Below are positions 16,419-24,631 of a stretch of 64,000 nucleotides of DNA, in pieces (the stretch's first letter is position 1; every line of letters begins with the position of its first letter). The translations under genes were made by a program, and so were the position numbers. The stretch spans positions 1 to 64,000 of the forward strand of contig JAEWHK010000037.1 of NCBI GenBank assembly GCA_023387815.1. The letters run 5' to 3'. Source of the stretch: Pseudomonadota bacterium. GTDB taxonomy: Bacteria; Pseudomonadota; Gammaproteobacteria; Burkholderiales; Burkholderiaceae_B. The notes beneath the pieces are model-generated. The model made no database searches. It saw nothing but the letters and a program-made list of their open reading frames with translations, and had not been told where the DNA came from.

Positions 16419-18242
16419 ATGGCAGAAACAATTCTGAAAGAGCAGGATGTCAGCTGGCAAATGGGTACCGTACCCGAAAACTGGACAGAGCTGGAAACCA
16501 GTGTTTCCAGACAGGCGCAGCTGCTTGGCATGTCGCAGCAAAAGCAGCAGGGCGATCCGACCGACGCGCTGTGCACACTGCACCATCCCAGGGCCGGCAG
16601 TGTACAGATTGACATGATGTCGTCTGCACCCCTGAACAGCGCGTCCGTGACGGAATCAACGCTTCAGGCAGCCTGCGGTCTTATGTCGGTACATGGACGC
16701 GCCAGTGGCGGTCCCAAACCGCTGGGGATTCCTTACCTTTCTGTACTGACAGGCGCCATTTCACTGCAGGCCGGTCTTGCCGGTCTGCTTGGGCAAATGA
16801 ACGGGGGGCGCTTCAACCGGATCGAAATTTCTGCTCTTGCTTGCGGCCTCCTCAGTATCAGTCAGTATCTTGCCGGTGCCAGTGTGAGTCAGGACCCCGA
16901 GCAGATCGCACCTGGCAGCACCGATCCTGCGCTTCGGCCACCGTTTGTATCGGCAGACGGTTTCGTGTTTGAAATCGAGACGCTCGATAGCGCGCCCTGG
17001 CGCAGATTCTGGGAGATACTGGGTCTGGATGCCGCAACTGCAGGGCGAGCCTGGACTGCATTTTTACTTCGATACGCCAAGGCGATTTCTCCGATACCGG
17101 AAGCCTGCCTGCAGCTGCTTTCCCGACTGTCTTATCAACAAATTCGCAGCGCTGCACAGCAGGCGGGCCTGGCGCTGGTTCCCGTTCGCACAGTCTCAGA
17201 GCGACGCGCAGATGCGGATTATCAGCGCGACGTGACGGCTCCCTGGAAGATTACGTCGACCCCTCAGATCCCGAATCTTCAGCATGGTATCCGCCCTCAG
17301 GATCTGCCTTTGCAAGGGATTAGGGTGATCGAATCGTGCCGTCGCATTCAGGGACCGCTGGCAGGTCATATGCTTGCCATGCTGGGCGCCGAGGTGATCC
17401 GGCTTGAGCCGCCTGGCGGTGATCCCTTGCGCGCGATGCCTCCCGTATCCGACGGATGCTCGGTGCGGTTTGATGCCCTGAACCATCTGAAGCCGGTGCG
17501 TGAAGTCGATATCAAAAGCGCACAGGGCCGCCAGCAGATATTTGAATACGTGCGCGAGTCTGAAGTGTTTCTGCACAACTGGGCGCCGGGTAAGGCAGCG
17601 CAGTTGCAGCTGGATGCAGCAGACATGCACGCCGTCCGCCCCGATCTGGTGTATGCGTATGCCGGCGGCTGGGGTGATGGCAACGTCATGGCGCCGGGGA
17701 CGGATTTTACCGTGCAGGCATGGTCGGGGGTGGCATCAGCAATTGCTGCCACCAGTGGCATCCGGGGCGGCTCACTCTTTACGGTACTGGATGTGCTGGG
17801 CGGCGTGATCGCGGCGCTGGGTACAACATCCGCATTGCTCAGGCGCGCCATCACGGGAACGGGATGCAGCATGGAAAGCTCCCTGCTGGGTGCTGCCGAT
17901 TTGCTGATGCAGACGGTGCCTGAAGACAGGACCGCAGCGCAGCGTTCCACGATCCTGCCCACTCGGGATGGGCTGCTTGCGGTCGAGTGCAAAACCGCAG
18001 GCCATCAGGATGCGTTAAAGAAAATGCAGTCCTTTTCACACACTGGCGCAGCGGACTCGCAGCACGCGAGGCTGGCGGCCCACGATTCTACCGAAAGCTG
18101 GCTTGCGCGCCTGCAGCAGGAAGGGATTCCCTGCAGCGTTGTCGTCAGCGATCTTGCCGGCATGGCGGCCGATGCGCAGCTGTCCGGTTATCTCAATCAC
18201 AAGTCTTATTCCTCAGTCAATTGTCCTTGGAGGTTCATATGA
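16419..18242 (+). CDS. CaiB/BaiF family III CoA-transferase, two fused CaiB-like segments
   Basis: A 607-residue protein. Residues ~295-600 contain the start of a CaiB fold (LQGIRVIESCRRIQGPLAGH, MLGAEVIRLEPPGGDPLR) and the probable catalytic Asp 429 (APGTDFTVQAWSG). Residues ~60-290 look like the interior part of a second, degenerate CaiB copy (LTGAISLQAGLAGLLGQMNG). Family III enzymes move CoA between carboxylic acids, so it could make or release a CoA thioester used by the reductase, dehydrogenase or ligase of this locus. Its stop overlaps the next start by four bases (ATGA). Confidence 0.8.
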   Translation: MAETILKEQDVSWQMGTVPENWTELETSVSRQAQLLGMSQQKQQGDPTDALCTLHHPRAGSVQIDMMSSAPLNSASVTESTLQAACGLMSVHGRASGGPKPLGIPYLSVLTGAISLQAGLAGLLGQMNGGRFNRIEISALACGLLSISQYLAGASVSQDPEQIAPGSTDPALRPPFVSADGFVFEIETLDSAPWRRFWEILGLDAATAGRAWTAFLLRYAKAISPIPEACLQLLSRLSYQQIRSAAQQAGLALVPVRTVSERRADADYQRDVTAPWKITSTPQIPNLQHGIRPQDLPLQGIRVIESCRRIQGPLAGHMLAMLGAEVIRLEPPGGDPLRAMPPVSDGCSVRFDALNHLKPVREVDIKSAQGRQQIFEYVRESEVFLHNWAPGKAAQLQLDAADMHAVRPDLVYAYAGGWGDGNVMAPGTDFTVQAWSGVASAIAATSGIRGGSLFTVLDVLGGVIAALGTTSALLRRAITGTGCSMESSLLGAADLLMQTVPEDRTAAQRSTILPTRDGLLAVECKTAGHQDALKKMQSFSHTGAADSQHARLAAHDSTESWLARLQQEGIPCSVVVSDLAGMAADAQLSGYLNHKSYSSVNCPWRFI

Positions 18243-19888
18243 ATTCAGCAGGTATCATCGATCTGGTTCCGCAAGCACTTCGTCGCCAGTGGGCAGAGGA
18301 ATCGCTTTATCCGGATAAACCTGTTTTTGAACTGTTCTGCGAGAAGGCAGACGAGACACCGGACAAGCTGGCGATTCTGTCGCGCGAGCGTTCCGTGACT
18401 TATCGCGAACTGCGAGAGTCTGCGCTGCGCCTGGCAGCCGGCTTGCGCGACATTGGTATCCTGCCTGGTGATGTCGTTGCCTACCAACTGAGCAACCATT
18501 GGGTCTGCAGCGCGATTGATCTGGCCGCAGCGGCACTGGGTGCCATTGTGGCACCTTTCCCGCCAGGTCGGGGCAAACTGGATATTCAGTCCCTGTTGCG
18601 TCGCTGCGATGCGCGTGTCGTGATTGTGCCGGAACGTTATGCTGACACTGCGCTGTGCGAGATCATAGAGTCGCTGCGGCCAACCCTGTTGTCCCTGCGT
18701 ACGCTGGTTGTACAGGGTGAAGCGCGGGAAGGATGGGTGACGCTCGATTCGCTGCTCGCCAGTGAACCCGCAGAACGCGCTTCTCTGCCTGAAGTTGATC
18801 CCGATGCGCCCGTCAGGCTTCTGGTTTCGTCAGGAACAGAATCGGAACCCAAGCTGGTGGCTTACTCCCACAACGCATTGGTAGGCGGACGCGGACGTTT
18901 TCTGCAGCGAATCAATCCCGCCGATAGTGAATTTCGTGGACTATATCTGGTTCCTCTGGGATCGTCCTTTGGCTCTACGGCGACCTTTGGCGTCCTGTGC
19001 TGCCTGGGTGGATCTCTGGTTGTATTGCCACGTTTTGACGTGGCCGAGGCCATCGCGGCCATCGCGCAGTTCAGGCCGACATTCATTCTCGGGGTTCCCA
19101 CCATGCTGCAACGAATAGCAGCGGATCCGGCCCTGGCAGATATAGACAAATCCAGTCTCAAGGGCCTGATTGTAGGTGGTTCGCTGATTGACGAAATGAC
19201 GGTCAGGCGTTGCAGCACGGCGTTCGATTGCGGATTCATCAGTCTTTATGGTTCGGCCGATGGCGTCAACTGCCACAATTGTCTGAGCGATCCATTAGAA
19301 GTGGCGTTCAACAGCGTGGGCACGCCGAATCCGACCGTGTGCGAGATACGCATTACCAGTGATGAAGGCAAGGAAATGCCGAAAGGAGAAATCGGCGAAA
19401 TCCTGGCTCGCGGCCCTTTAAGCCCGATGCAATATGTGAACGCGCCCGACCTGGACGAGAAATACCGGAATCCGGAAGGATGGGTCAAGACGGGCGATCT
19501 GGGCTATATCAATAAGCAGGGCCATCTGGTTCTGGCCGGTCGCAAGAAAGATATCATTATCCGCGGCGGCGCCAATATCAGCCCGGTTCAGATCGAAGGT
19601 CTGGTCATGCGTCATCCCGATGTCGTGACCGTTGCGTGCGTGCCGGTTCCTGATCCGGATCTGGGTCAGCGCGTCTGCCTTTGCGTCACGGTACGCCCCG
19701 AAGCCAGCCGCTTTTCGCTCAAGGAGATTACTGATTATCTGCGTGAGCAGGGACTGGAAGTCAACAAGTTGCCAGAGTATCTGAAGTTCTACCGAAGCCT
19801 GCCACTGACGCCGGCCGGGAAAATCGACAAACGCGCGCTGGCGCTGGATGCGGCGGCCATGGTCTCACCGGAAAGGCTGTCAGCATAA
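18239..19888 (+). CDS. Acyl-AMP ligase (ANL superfamily)
   Basis: A 549-residue adenylate-forming enzyme. Core motifs are seen: the P-loop variant RLLVSSGTESEPKLVAYS, ISLYGSADG, GWVKTGDLGYINKQG, and the C-terminal Lys in LTPAGKIDKRAL. It would activate a carboxylic acid as acyl-AMP, either for sulfur transfer from the ThiS-like thiocarboxylate or for CoA loading. The start at 18239 is preferred because GGAGG precedes it and it overlaps the CoA-transferase stop. The longer frame from 17987 adds 84 residues lying in the upstream gene. The P-loop has Glu where Thr is usual (SGTES versus SGTTG). Confidence 0.88.
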   Translation: MNSAGIIDLVPQALRRQWAEESLYPDKPVFELFCEKADETPDKLAILSRERSVTYRELRESALRLAAGLRDIGILPGDVVAYQLSNHWVCSAIDLAAAALGAIVAPFPPGRGKLDIQSLLRRCDARVVIVPERYADTALCEIIESLRPTLLSLRTLVVQGEAREGWVTLDSLLASEPAERASLPEVDPDAPVRLLVSSGTESEPKLVAYSHNALVGGRGRFLQRINPADSEFRGLYLVPLGSSFGSTATFGVLCCLGGSLVVLPRFDVAEAIAAIAQFRPTFILGVPTMLQRIAADPALADIDKSSLKGLIVGGSLIDEMTVRRCSTAFDCGFISLYGSADGVNCHNCLSDPLEVAFNSVGTPNPTVCEIRITSDEGKEMPKGEIGEILARGPLSPMQYVNAPDLDEKYRNPEGWVKTGDLGYINKQGHLVLAGRKKDIIIRGGANISPVQIEGLVMRHPDVVTVACVPVPDPDLGQRVCLCVTVRPEASRFSLKEITDYLREQGLEVNKLPEYLKFYRSLPLTPAGKIDKRALALDAAAMVSPERLSA

Positions 19889-21114
19889 TGAATACCATGA
19901 CTGAACCACTGGATAATCCGGTGGCCTATCTTTGCCAGCGTGTAAGACAGTTTGTTGATACGCAGATTATTCCCAATGAAGCGGTACTGGCTGCGGGCGA
20001 CGATAAGGCGACCACGCTGGCTGCAAAACTGTCGGCGCTGGCGCGTCAGGCCGGACTGTTCGGCAGTTTTTATCCCAGAGGGCATGGCGGCACGGTAACG
20101 CGCCTTGCCGATTACTTGCGTATTGCCGAGGAAGAGGGGCGATCCGAATTCGGGCCTGCGATTCTGGGTGCGGATGCAACGCTGGATGCCCACATGTTGT
20201 TCTGGCATGGCAGTCCCGAGGTACGTCAGCGTTACTTCGAGCCTCTGGTAAACGGTGAGGCCGTGTGCAGTTATGCGATGACCGAACCGGACAGCATCGG
20301 ATCCATTCCCGATACCATACGCTCTCGTGCGCAGTGGAAAGACAAGCACTGGGTTCTGAACGGGAGAAAATGGTTTGTTTGCCGTTCCCTGCAGGCAGAT
20401 TTTGTGACGGTGGTTGCGCGCACGTCCGACAAGCCGGTAGAGCAGGGTCTGTCCATGCTAGTCGTACCCGCCGACGCAGAAGGTTTCGAACGGGTGCGGG
20501 CACTTCCGGTACTCGGGCGTGACCAGGGGCAGGGAGAAGTGTCCTTTACCAATGTGGTGGTGCCCGCCGATCATGTTCTGGGCGTACCGGGGCACGGCAT
20601 TAGCATGATGCAGCAACGGCTGGGTCTGGGCCGTATCCTGCGCTCCTGCCAGTGGCTGGGGATGGCGCAGCGAAGCTTTGAGCTGATGTGTGAACGTATT
20701 CATTCGCCCCGCGGTGTGATGGCCCGGTTGCCGGAAAAGCAGCTGGTTCGCGCCCGCGTCTGCGATGTTTACCGTCACCTTGCCGCGGCACGGGCACTGT
20801 TGCTGGATGCTGCGCAAAAATTTGATGACCGCATCCCGAATTCGGTTGAAGTCAATGTGGCCAAGCTTGCTGCCGCAGATGCATTCAGCGTGGCCACCGA
20901 CAACGGCATTCAGATCATGGGAGCCGAAGGTCTGAGCGACTGGACACCTTTGTCGGGCTTATATCGGCACGCCCGGGCGACGCATATTCTGGACGGTACT
21001 GATGATGCCCTCACCAGTTCCGTGGGGCGAACCATCCTGGACAACAGTCGTAATCCGTCCGCGTTTGATAGCCATTTTCCCTCTGTCCTGAGAAAGGCAG
21101 GCGCTCATGACTGA
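19888..21114 (+). CDS. Acyl-CoA dehydrogenase family protein
   Basis: A 408-residue flavoenzyme of the acyl-CoA dehydrogenase fold. It shows the FAD-contact segment CSYAMTEPDSIGS, the middle beta domain with WVLNGRKWFV, and a C-terminal helical domain ending RHARATHILDGTDDAL. The usual YEGT with catalytic Glu is LDGT here, a variant also seen in several ACAD subgroups whose base lies elsewhere. In this locus it could form an alpha,beta-unsaturated acyl thioester, which a PigE/PigD pair would need as substrate. Its start overlaps the ligase stop by one base (TAATG) and its end overlaps the MFS gene by eight. Confidence 0.85.
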   Translation: MNTMTEPLDNPVAYLCQRVRQFVDTQIIPNEAVLAAGDDKATTLAAKLSALARQAGLFGSFYPRGHGGTVTRLADYLRIAEEEGRSEFGPAILGADATLDAHMLFWHGSPEVRQRYFEPLVNGEAVCSYAMTEPDSIGSIPDTIRSRAQWKDKHWVLNGRKWFVCRSLQADFVTVVARTSDKPVEQGLSMLVVPADAEGFERVRALPVLGRDQGQGEVSFTNVVVPADHVLGVPGHGISMMQQRLGLGRILRSCQWLGMAQRSFELMCERIHSPRGVMARLPEKQLVRARVCDVYRHLAAARALLLDAAQKFDDRIPNSVEVNVAKLAAADAFSVATDNGIQIMGAEGLSDWTPLSGLYRHARATHILDGTDDALTSSVGRTILDNSRNPSAFDSHFPSVLRKAGAHD

Positions 21115-22306
21115 AAGTGTCAGAAGCCCGCTTTCTACACCAGAGATTGCCAGTGTTCTGACGCTTGCAATGGGCATGCCGATGATGGTTTTTTATGGCA
21201 TTGGCGTACTGGGCCCGCAATTGATTCGGGATCTGGGATTGTCGCAGAGTGAGCTTGCCTGGCTGACCACGTCCTCTTTTGGTGTCGCTGCTCTGGTATC
21301 GCCCTGGGCGGGTGAAGCCGTGCAGCATCTGGGCATGAAAAAAGGGTTGATGGGCCTGTTCCTGCTGGTTGGCATTTCATTTTTCCTGATGGCCGTTCTG
21401 CCCGGTTTCCTGGGTCTGGTGCTGGCCATGCTGCTTTGCGGACTGGCGCAGTCGCTGGCCAATCCTGCCACCAATATGGCCATTGCCAAACTGGTTCCTG
21501 CCGGCAGAAAGCCCACCATGGTCGGGATCAAGCAGTCGGGTGTGCAGATTTCTGCCCTTGTGGCCGGACTTGTCCTGCCCTTTTTCGCCTTGTGGATAGG
21601 GTGGCGTGGCGCATTGGCGATCTGGGTGCCGCTGGCGCTTGGTATGCTGCTACTGGTCAGACGCAGAATTCCGGCAGCGGACACCGTTGCGACAGGCCTC
21701 AGGCTATCGAACCTGACCCGTCCAAACACATTGCTGGCATTGCTGATGGTCATTCAGTTGTGCGCCGGCCTGACACTGTCCGCCTACATCACTTTTTTTG
21801 GCGTGTACGCACACGAACTGGGTATTTCTGCAAGAATGACCGGCACCATGGTCAGCGTTTTCGGTGTCATGGGTATCGTATCCCGCATCGGACTGACTCC
21901 ACTGGGCAGTCGCTTGCGCGATGAAGCCCAGTTACTGGCTGTCCTGTTCATCCTTGCCAGTCTGGCCGTGTATGTGTCGTCACTGGCGACGCCCAGTCAG
22001 CATTTTCCTTTATGGCTGGGTATTGTGGGGCTGGGGCTGACGGCGGTGGCAACCAATGCGATTGCCATGAGTATGCTGATGCGTGACGAACGCTTCGGCA
22101 AAGTGGCGCCATCGGCCGGTATGTTGTCTGTCGGTTTTTTTGGTGGCTTTGCCCTGGGTCCGCCGTTATTCGGCCTGTTGCTGTCTTCACCCCAGGGCTT
22201 TGGCGTTGCCTGGTTTTTTCTGATGGGCACTGCCATGTCGGGCGCCATTCTGTCTCTGGTGTTGTGTCGCATCCGCGCCCGTGGTTGTTCCAATGACGTC
22301 CGCTGA
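21107..22306 (+). CDS. Major facilitator superfamily transporter
   Basis: A 399-residue membrane protein with about 12 transmembrane segments (for example GMPMMVFYGIGVLGPQL, ALVAGLVLPFFALWIG and PLWLGIVGLGLTAVATNAI). It is embedded in the biosynthetic operon, overlapping the acyl-CoA dehydrogenase by eight bases and the following gene by 14. That placement suggests export of the product or of an intermediate, but the substrate cannot be read from the sequence. A second, AmpG-like MFS protein lies on the opposite strand and is the likelier importer. Confidence 0.85.
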   Translation: MTESVRSPLSTPEIASVLTLAMGMPMMVFYGIGVLGPQLIRDLGLSQSELAWLTTSSFGVAALVSPWAGEAVQHLGMKKGLMGLFLLVGISFFLMAVLPGFLGLVLAMLLCGLAQSLANPATNMAIAKLVPAGRKPTMVGIKQSGVQISALVAGLVLPFFALWIGWRGALAIWVPLALGMLLLVRRRIPAADTVATGLRLSNLTRPNTLLALLMVIQLCAGLTLSAYITFFGVYAHELGISARMTGTMVSVFGVMGIVSRIGLTPLGSRLRDEAQLLAVLFILASLAVYVSSLATPSQHFPLWLGIVGLGLTAVATNAIAMSMLMRDERFGKVAPSAGMLSVGFFGGFALGPPLFGLLLSSPQGFGVAWFFLMGTAMSGAILSLVLCRIRARGCSNDVR

Positions 22307-23366
22307 TACGCTGGCACTGACCGGGGAACGTCGCAAGCTTGCACAGCGCGTTTTCCGGCATATGGATGAGATCGCGGGACATTGCGGTTCCCGGTTCCCG
22401 TTATTTTTGCGTTCCCATGATGCGTGCTGGAAATTATCCACCCGGGGATCATGGATGGGGGGATTCTGGGCCGCCCTTTGGTGGCGTCGTGCAACCGCAC
22501 TGAACAGTACGGACGCCTATGCCACGGCACGTCAATGGACTGTACAGCTTCAACCCATGCTCGTTGAAGACAGTGTCAATCGCGGTTTTGTTTTCTGGTA
22601 TGGGGCGGGCATCGCCTATGAATCCGAACCGGATCCTGTGTGGAAGCTGCTGTCAGCTAAAGCGTGTGCGCAATTGGGCGCCGCATTCGATGAGGCATTG
22701 CGTATCTATCCGCTGGGGCAGGGGATGGGCGCGGGACCGGCAGGAAATCATCTGTTGAACGTGGATTCGCTTGCCGGCCTGCTGCAATTGATGAATCACC
22801 ACGGAAACCCGGAAGATCAGGCTTGTGTCAAAGCGCATCTTGACACCTGCGTTGGCCGATTGATGCAGGATAGTGGAATGTGGTACAGCCAGATCAGCCT
22901 GGCCGCTGATCGTGCCTCTGAGGAGCACACAGGGGTGAGTTCAGCACGTGGCCAGGCCTGGGCGATGCTGGGTCTGGCGCAGGCTGTCAAATACTATGGT
23001 GAGCCCTATCTGGCAGCAGCACTGCAGACCTGCAGATGGTGGGTGGAGCAGCAGACTGCCGAACCTGTCATGTCCAGAGGGTCGGAGCAGTCTGCCACGC
23101 CCGAGGCTGTTCCATTAGCGGATCCCTGCGCATCGGCAATTGCCTGCGTGGCGCTAGGGCAGATGCACGTTCACGCAAAAGGGCACGAATGGCTGCGGGC
23201 GGCGGCACAACGCGAAAGGGTCCGGCTCGTGAGATCATGCTTCAGCGGATATGGCCTCTTTGCCGGTCATCTCTATTCGATTGGCCCTGAAGAAGAACAG
23301 ATTGTCGAAACGCCATGCTCTCTTTATTTCCTGCTCGAAGCAATCATGGCAGACGAGAGGGACTGA
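22293..23366 (+). CDS. GH88/GH105-like (alpha/alpha)6-barrel protein
   Basis: A 357-residue soluble protein without signal peptide. Repeated helical segments with SSARGQAWAMLGLAQAVKYYGEP, ADPCASAIACVALG and a C-terminal CSLYFLLEAIM resemble unsaturated glucuronyl hydrolases and related glycosidases (GH88 style: RGQAWALYG, D.SA.AI). I could not assign catalytic residues. The start at 22293 (MTSADT) is preferred over the GTG at 22281; both overlap the MFS stop. It is the last gene of the + strand operon. Its role in the pathway is unknown; hydrolysis of a masked or glycosylated precursor is a guess. Its 3' end overlaps the convergent MFS gene by 43 bp. Confidence 0.65.
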   Translation: MTSADTLALTGERRKLAQRVFRHMDEIAGHCGSRFPLFLRSHDACWKLSTRGSWMGGFWAALWWRRATALNSTDAYATARQWTVQLQPMLVEDSVNRGFVFWYGAGIAYESEPDPVWKLLSAKACAQLGAAFDEALRIYPLGQGMGAGPAGNHLLNVDSLAGLLQLMNHHGNPEDQACVKAHLDTCVGRLMQDSGMWYSQISLAADRASEEHTGVSSARGQAWAMLGLAQAVKYYGEPYLAAALQTCRWWVEQQTAEPVMSRGSEQSATPEAVPLADPCASAIACVALGQMHVHAKGHEWLRAAAQRERVRLVRSCFSGYGLFAGHLYSIGPEEEQIVETPCSLYFLLEAIMADERD

Positions 23367-24631
23367 CGCCATGTTGTGGTTATCCAGGCAATGATCAGCG
23401 CGCCCGTGACAAGCGCGCCCAGCATGCCGGCATAGCCGGTACGGTCGATCAGGATACCTGCGATGGCGGGTACCAGCGTTCTGGTCAGAATAAACAGGCT
23501 TGACTGTATACCGTAATCCAGCGCCTGCAGACCGGGGCGAACAAAATACATCATGACGCCAAAGACCAGACCGGATGCTGCACCTACGGCGATCGCGAGC
23601 AGGAATGCCGCGCCCACCAATGCGCCTGCCGGCGCGCCGGTGGCAACCAGCAGCAGGATCAGCAGCAGCGTTGCGACATTGAGCCATGCAAAACCAGGCA
23701 GCATCCGTGTCATTCCGTATCGCTTTGTCAATCTTGCGGCCACCAGACTGGCAAGTGCCGACAGGATACCACCGGCAATACCGACGATCATCGCAATCTT
23801 TCCGGCCGACAGACCGCTGTCAAGCAACAAGGGTTTCAGGTAAACCCACGCAGCGCCAACGAAGGGGAAATAAAACAGCATCAGGATGGCCCATTTGCCA
23901 TGTCCGGGAAGGCGGAAATACGCCTGCCAGGTGCGCCAGCCAGTGCGGCCGGGTGCCCGTTGCCCGGGAGTGCCGGAGACGGGCTGAAGACGTTGGAAGG
24001 CAAGCAGAATGAAGCCCGATGCGATGGCCACGGCCATCACCTGCAAAGGCACGGCCCAGCCATGACGACTATATAAAAAAAGCATGATGCCGCCACCGGC
24101 AATCGCGCCCAGCGACGTTGCTGCAGAACGGATTGCGCCGGCGCGCAGCCTTTCTGATTCCGGCAAATATCGAATCGCCAGCGAATTGACCGGTACGTCG
24201 GTCCAGGTACCCATCAGGTTGATGCTCAGCGCCAGCATGAACAGAACCGACCAGGGTGTCGTCTGCAGCGTGATGCCGGAGAACAACAGCAAGAGGAGGG
24301 CATAGATCAGTGCAAGAAGCATTCCCCAGCGACGGTAGCCTGTTTTCCCCAGGGGGTATCGGTCAACAGGTGCGGCAAGAAGAAACTTGAGAATGGCAGG
24401 CAGACCGGCAAGTTGCAACAGACCGATATCCGTTGCGGACCAGCCATGCTGACGCAGCACCAGAGGCAGACCGACGTAAAGATAAACGACTGGCGCAGTC
24501 AGGGTCAGATTGATCCAGCCAAGCAACAGTTGCAACCGCAGATATCCTGATTGCGCAATACTGGATTCAACACCTGCGCTGTGGGTCCCGCCATGCATCT
24601 GTGTTTCCGTTGCGGACATCGGGCTGGTCAT
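23324..24631 (-). CDS. AmpG-like MFS permease, probable metallophore importer
   Basis: A 435-residue inner-membrane protein with about 12 transmembrane segments and AmpG-like features (GLPLVLRQHGWSATDIGLLQ, NLMGTWTDVPVNSLAIRY, FYFPFVGAAWVYLKPLLLD). Single-subunit permeases of this type (RhtX/FptX, PdtE) import ferric siderophores across the inner membrane. It is the last gene of a minus-strand operon with the TonB receptor and methyltransferase, overlapping the methyltransferase gene by four bases (ATGA). Its 3' end overlaps the convergent GH88-like gene by 43 bp. Confidence 0.82.
   Translation of the reverse strand: MTSPMSATETQMHGGTHSAGVESSIAQSGYLRLQLLLGWINLTLTAPVVYLYVGLPLVLRQHGWSATDIGLLQLAGLPAILKFLLAAPVDRYPLGKTGYRRWGMLLALIYALLLLLFSGITLQTTPWSVLFMLALSINLMGTWTDVPVNSLAIRYLPESERLRAGAIRSAATSLGAIAGGGIMLFLYSRHGWAVPLQVMAVAIASGFILLAFQRLQPVSGTPGQRAPGRTGWRTWQAYFRLPGHGKWAILMLFYFPFVGAAWVYLKPLLLDSGLSAGKIAMIVGIAGGILSALASLVAARLTKRYGMTRMLPGFAWLNVATLLLILLLVATGAPAGALVGAAFLLAIAVGAASGLVFGVMMYFVRPGLQALDYGIQSSLFILTRTLVPAIAGILIDRTGYAGMLGALVTGALIIAWITTTWRQSLSSAMIASSRK

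Noticed and set aside
17987..18238. 84-residue N-terminal extension of the acyl-AMP ligase
   Set aside because: It lies within the CoA-transferase gene in another frame and lacks family similarity. GGAGG precedes the ATG at 18239.
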